Below, in pieces: positions 4,854-7,269 of a stretch of 7,269 bases of DNA. A program made the position numbers and the translations under genes. Position 1 is the stretch's first letter; the number at the start of each line of letters is the position of its first letter. Below the pieces are notes generated by a model that worked only from the letters and a program-made list of their open reading frames with translations, was not told the origin of the DNA and ran no database searches. The stretch covers positions 1 to 7,269 of the forward strand of contig VXZF01000325.1 in the NCBI GenBank assembly GCA_009845645.1, in the 5' to 3' direction. The stretch comes from Gemmatimonadota bacterium (lineage in GTDB: Bacteria; Latescibacterota; UBA2968; UBA8231).

Positions 4854-7268
4854 ATGAATATAGTTGTTGATACAGAGCTACCCCGCGCTGCCCGCTGGGC
4901 GTTGGAGGAGTTGGCTCGTACCCTCGGCACGCGCGGGGAATCCGTTGAGGTCATAGCCGCACCTGGACCAGATCTTGGTCTCATCATCGGCCTAGCCAGC
5001 CAGTCGTCGGCCGTAGAGGATGCTCTTGCTTGTGCTGGCGTGCGCTGTCCCGAAGCACCTGAATCTTTGGTACTCCATCCTCTTGCTGCTGGCGGATTTC
5101 TCATCTGTGGCAGGGACGAACGCGGTCTGATGTACGCCTTGCTCGAAGCGGCGCGTGCCGTCGAGCTGGCTGCGCCGGAAGTTGACGTTTGCGCGGCAAT
5201 TGCTCCTGCGATCCAATCGCCGCACTTGGCTTGGCGCAGCATGCAACTGTTCCTCTGCAACCGTCGGCTCGAAGAGGCTTGGTTCTACGACGAGGAGTTT
5301 TGGGACGAGTACTTGGAGCGGCTGGCGCACTGCCGCTACAACAATCTGAGTCTCACCTTCGGCCACCAGATCGCCTACTTGTCGCCACCGTACCCCTTCC
5401 TGTTGGAGATCCCCGAATTTCCCCAGGTCCGTCCCATTGGTTTTACCGCAGAGCAGTGCGCCCGGCATCTGCATATGCTGATTCGCATCGCCGAGTGGAC
5501 TCGTCAGCGTGGCCTGCACTTTACTTTCGGCGTCTGGTCCCAGCACGCTCAGGACTACGGGGATTCTATGGTGGAGGGGCTTACGCCTGAGATCCGAGCG
5601 CAATACAATGCGGCTGGACTTGCGCGCCTGCTCGCCTCATGTCCAGGGATCGACGGGGTTCAGTTTCGCATGAACTACGAATCCGGCGTCGCCGAGGATC
5701 GCCAAGCCGAGTACTACGCGCCGCAGTTTTGCGCTATTGCCGAGTGCGGTCGTTCTATTCGTCTAGACTTGCGCGCCAAGGGGCTTGCCGACGACACTAT
5801 CGAACTCGCCCAAGAACTCGTTCCGAACACGGTGATTTCTACCAAGCATTGGTGCGAGCATTTGGGCATGCCCTATCCCATGCCGGCCATTCAGCAGTTC
5901 GACCAGAAAAACTACCGCCGCTACGGCACTTGGGATCTACTGCGCAAGCCCCGCTCCTTTGCACTGATCCACCGCCTGTGGAGCGCGGGAAGCCAGCGCA
6001 TGCTCCTGTGGGCCGATCCCGAATGGGTGCGGCGCTTCGCTGGCTCCTGCACCTTTGGTGGCGATGGCTTTGAGGTGATGGCACCGCTGACGAACAAAGG
6101 GGTCCGCGACGAGCGGCCGGTGTGGTCAGCTAGCGCCGATCCCGCCTTTCGGTCTCACGCTGAGGAACATCGGCGTCACTGGATGTTTTACTTGTTGTTT
6201 GGTCATTTGGGTTACGACCCGGACGCTTCTTCTGAAGTCTGGCAGCGGGAGTTGCGTCATCGCTTTGGTACTGCTGCAACTTCCGTGGAAGAACTTTACC
6301 GCATCGGCGGTCAGATCCTGCCCCTGCTCACCGTGGTGTTGCAGCATTCGGCCAGCCTCTGGACCTTCTGGCCAGAGCGCTTCGCCGGCCGCAGTCTGGC
6401 GGAGGACGCGCAGGTCGAGCCCAGCGACCCGACTCAGTTTTATGGCATCGACGAGTACGTGGAAGACGCGTTGGGCAATCGGCTTTGCGGTAAATGGACG
6501 CCGCCCCACGTGGCCTATCATTTGCGCCAGCTAGCCGCTCAGGTGCGCGGCCTGCTAACCGGCCTCGGTGGAGATTCGACGGAGCCGGAGCTGCGTCATA
6601 TCCTGATCGACTTTACCTTGCTCGCCCATCTGGCCGAGCACCACGCCTGCCGTCAACAGGCAGCCGTCCATCTCGCCTTTTGCCGCCGGGCTGGGGAGGT
6701 CCGTCGTTTGTCCTCCGTCCGCCAACACTTGCTCCAGGCACGGGATCATTGGGTGGCGCTGTCTGAGGCGGCTGAAGGTGCCTACTGCGACGATTTGGTT
6801 TTCGGGTTTCGCGAGAAAGGCCACGTGGGGCACTGGCGGGACGACTTGGTTGTAGTCGAGCGCGATTTGGCCGCCATCGACGCACTCATTGCGGAACAGC
6901 CGGAGATTCCGTCCGCTGATCTTGGGTCTTTTCCCGGCGGCGATGTCCATCTCGATCCGCCAGAGGTGACCTTCATTCTGCCGACCTATGCTCCGGCAGG
7001 GCGCGACTTAGAGCTTCACATCCGGTGCGAATCTCCTACTCCTTTCGCCGTCCGCTGCTATCACCGAATCGCTCATCAGGCTTTGGATTTCGACTGCGTC
7101 GATATGCTCTCCGACGGCGATGGGCTTCGAGTGGTGATTCTCGGTAATTCCATTGATTCCGCTTGGGATCTGATGGTGTTTTTCGAGTTTCTCTTCGACG
7201 ATGGCCGGGCCACCCGCTGGCCGGACTGGCGCATCCAGACGCCCTATTTCGTCATTCCGACGAAGTGA
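4854..7268 (+). CDS. Glycoside hydrolase-like protein with alpha-glucuronidase (GH67/GH20-type) N-terminal domain
   Basis: Predicted glycosidase of 804 residues, complete, with TGA at 7266-7268. Residues 1-125 resemble the mixed alpha/beta N-terminal domain shared by GH67, GH20 and GH115 enzymes: L-P-R-A-A-R-W-A near the start, P-E-S-L-V-L in the middle, and G-R-D-E-R-G-L-M-Y-A-L-L-E-A-A as the domain-closing helix. From W127-R128-S to about 440 follows a probable TIM barrel, with R-Y-N-N-L-S-L-T-F-G-H, Y-L-S-P-P-Y-P-F, R-G-L-H-F-T-F-G-V-W, V-Q-F-R-M-N-Y-E276-S-G, K-H-W-C-E335-H and F-G-G-D-G-F-E407. E276 and E335 are candidate catalytic acids, but this is a guess. Residues 440-690 look helical and 700-804 like a beta-sandwich. 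There is no signal peptide, so it probably acts on imported oligosaccharides. The ATG at 4854 is the first ATG, GTG or TTG codon in frame after an upstream stop; AGAGGA lies 13 nt before it, a long spacing. The exact family and substrate are not recognised. Confidence 0.75.
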   Translation: MNIVVDTELPRAARWALEELARTLGTRGESVEVIAAPGPDLGLIIGLASQSSAVEDALACAGVRCPEAPESLVLHPLAAGGFLICGRDERGLMYALLEAARAVELAAPEVDVCAAIAPAIQSPHLAWRSMQLFLCNRRLEEAWFYDEEFWDEYLERLAHCRYNNLSLTFGHQIAYLSPPYPFLLEIPEFPQVRPIGFTAEQCARHLHMLIRIAEWTRQRGLHFTFGVWSQHAQDYGDSMVEGLTPEIRAQYNAAGLARLLASCPGIDGVQFRMNYESGVAEDRQAEYYAPQFCAIAECGRSIRLDLRAKGLADDTIELAQELVPNTVISTKHWCEHLGMPYPMPAIQQFDQKNYRRYGTWDLLRKPRSFALIHRLWSAGSQRMLLWADPEWVRRFAGSCTFGGDGFEVMAPLTNKGVRDERPVWSASADPAFRSHAEEHRRHWMFYLLFGHLGYDPDASSEVWQRELRHRFGTAATSVEELYRIGGQILPLLTVVLQHSASLWTFWPERFAGRSLAEDAQVEPSDPTQFYGIDEYVEDALGNRLCGKWTPPHVAYHLRQLAAQVRGLLTGLGGDSTEPELRHILIDFTLLAHLAEHHACRQQAAVHLAFCRRAGEVRRLSSVRQHLLQARDHWVALSEAAEGAYCDDLVFGFREKGHVGHWRDDLVVVERDLAAIDALIAEQPEIPSADLGSFPGGDVHLDPPEVTFILPTYAPAGRDLELHIRCESPTPFAVRCYHRIAHQALDFDCVDMLSDGDGLRVVILGNSIDSAWDLMVFFEFLFDDGRATRWPDWRIQTPYFVIPTK

Positions 7269-7269
7269 G

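Noticed and set aside
5189..6073. Several open frames of 130-145 residues inside the glycosidase gene
   Set aside because: Their translations are Arg-rich and lack motifs; the 804-residue frame runs unbroken through them with family-like conserved segments.

Overview
The window looks like chromosomal DNA from a bacterium of moderately high GC content: short intergenic gaps, GTG alternative starts and readable Shine-Dalgarno sites. No rRNA, tRNA, transposase, phage or CRISPR signal was seen. The mix of a CBM9-like domain, a creatininase-family amidohydrolase, a CrtI-like flavoprotein and an orphan glucuronidase-like glycosidase recalls carbohydrate-rich genomes of the Poribacteria, Latescibacterota or Planctomycetes kind. 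That placement is a low-confidence impression; nothing in the window proves it.

Layout. Positions 1-293 (+) hold the C-terminal end of a carbohydrate-binding family 9-like protein. Four bases on, it meets a leftward three-gene cluster (2530 down to 298): a CDP-alcohol phosphatidyltransferase, a HAD-IB phosphatase 8 nt behind it, and a creatininase-family amidohydrolase 35 nt further on. A short AT-rich divergent gap with TATAAT boxes on both strands separates this cluster from a rightward GNAT acetyltransferase (2609-3163). The acetyltransferase converges, across a 28-nt gap with a weak hairpin, on a leftward NAD(P)/FAD-dependent oxidoreductase of the phytoene desaturase-like superfamily (4772 down to 3192). 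A second AT-rich divergent gap with a small palindrome precedes a rightward 804-residue glycoside hydrolase-like protein (4854-7268), whose stop codon is nearly the last base of the window.

How the genes may work together. The phosphatidyltransferase and HAD-IB phosphatase fit two consecutive steps of phospholipid synthesis, in which a CDP-diacylglycerol-dependent transferase makes a phosphorylated lipid head group and a phosphatase trims it, as in the PgsA/PgpC route to phosphatidylglycerol. The substrate is inferred, not shown. The creatininase-family gene sits in the same cluster without an obvious link to lipids. The flavoprotein and the glycosidase are divergent and may share a control region. 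The CBM9-like end and the glycosidase point to use of plant-type or algal-type polysaccharide fragments. No known defence, mobile or biosynthetic system could be recognised; the most open question is the specificity of the 804-residue glycosidase.
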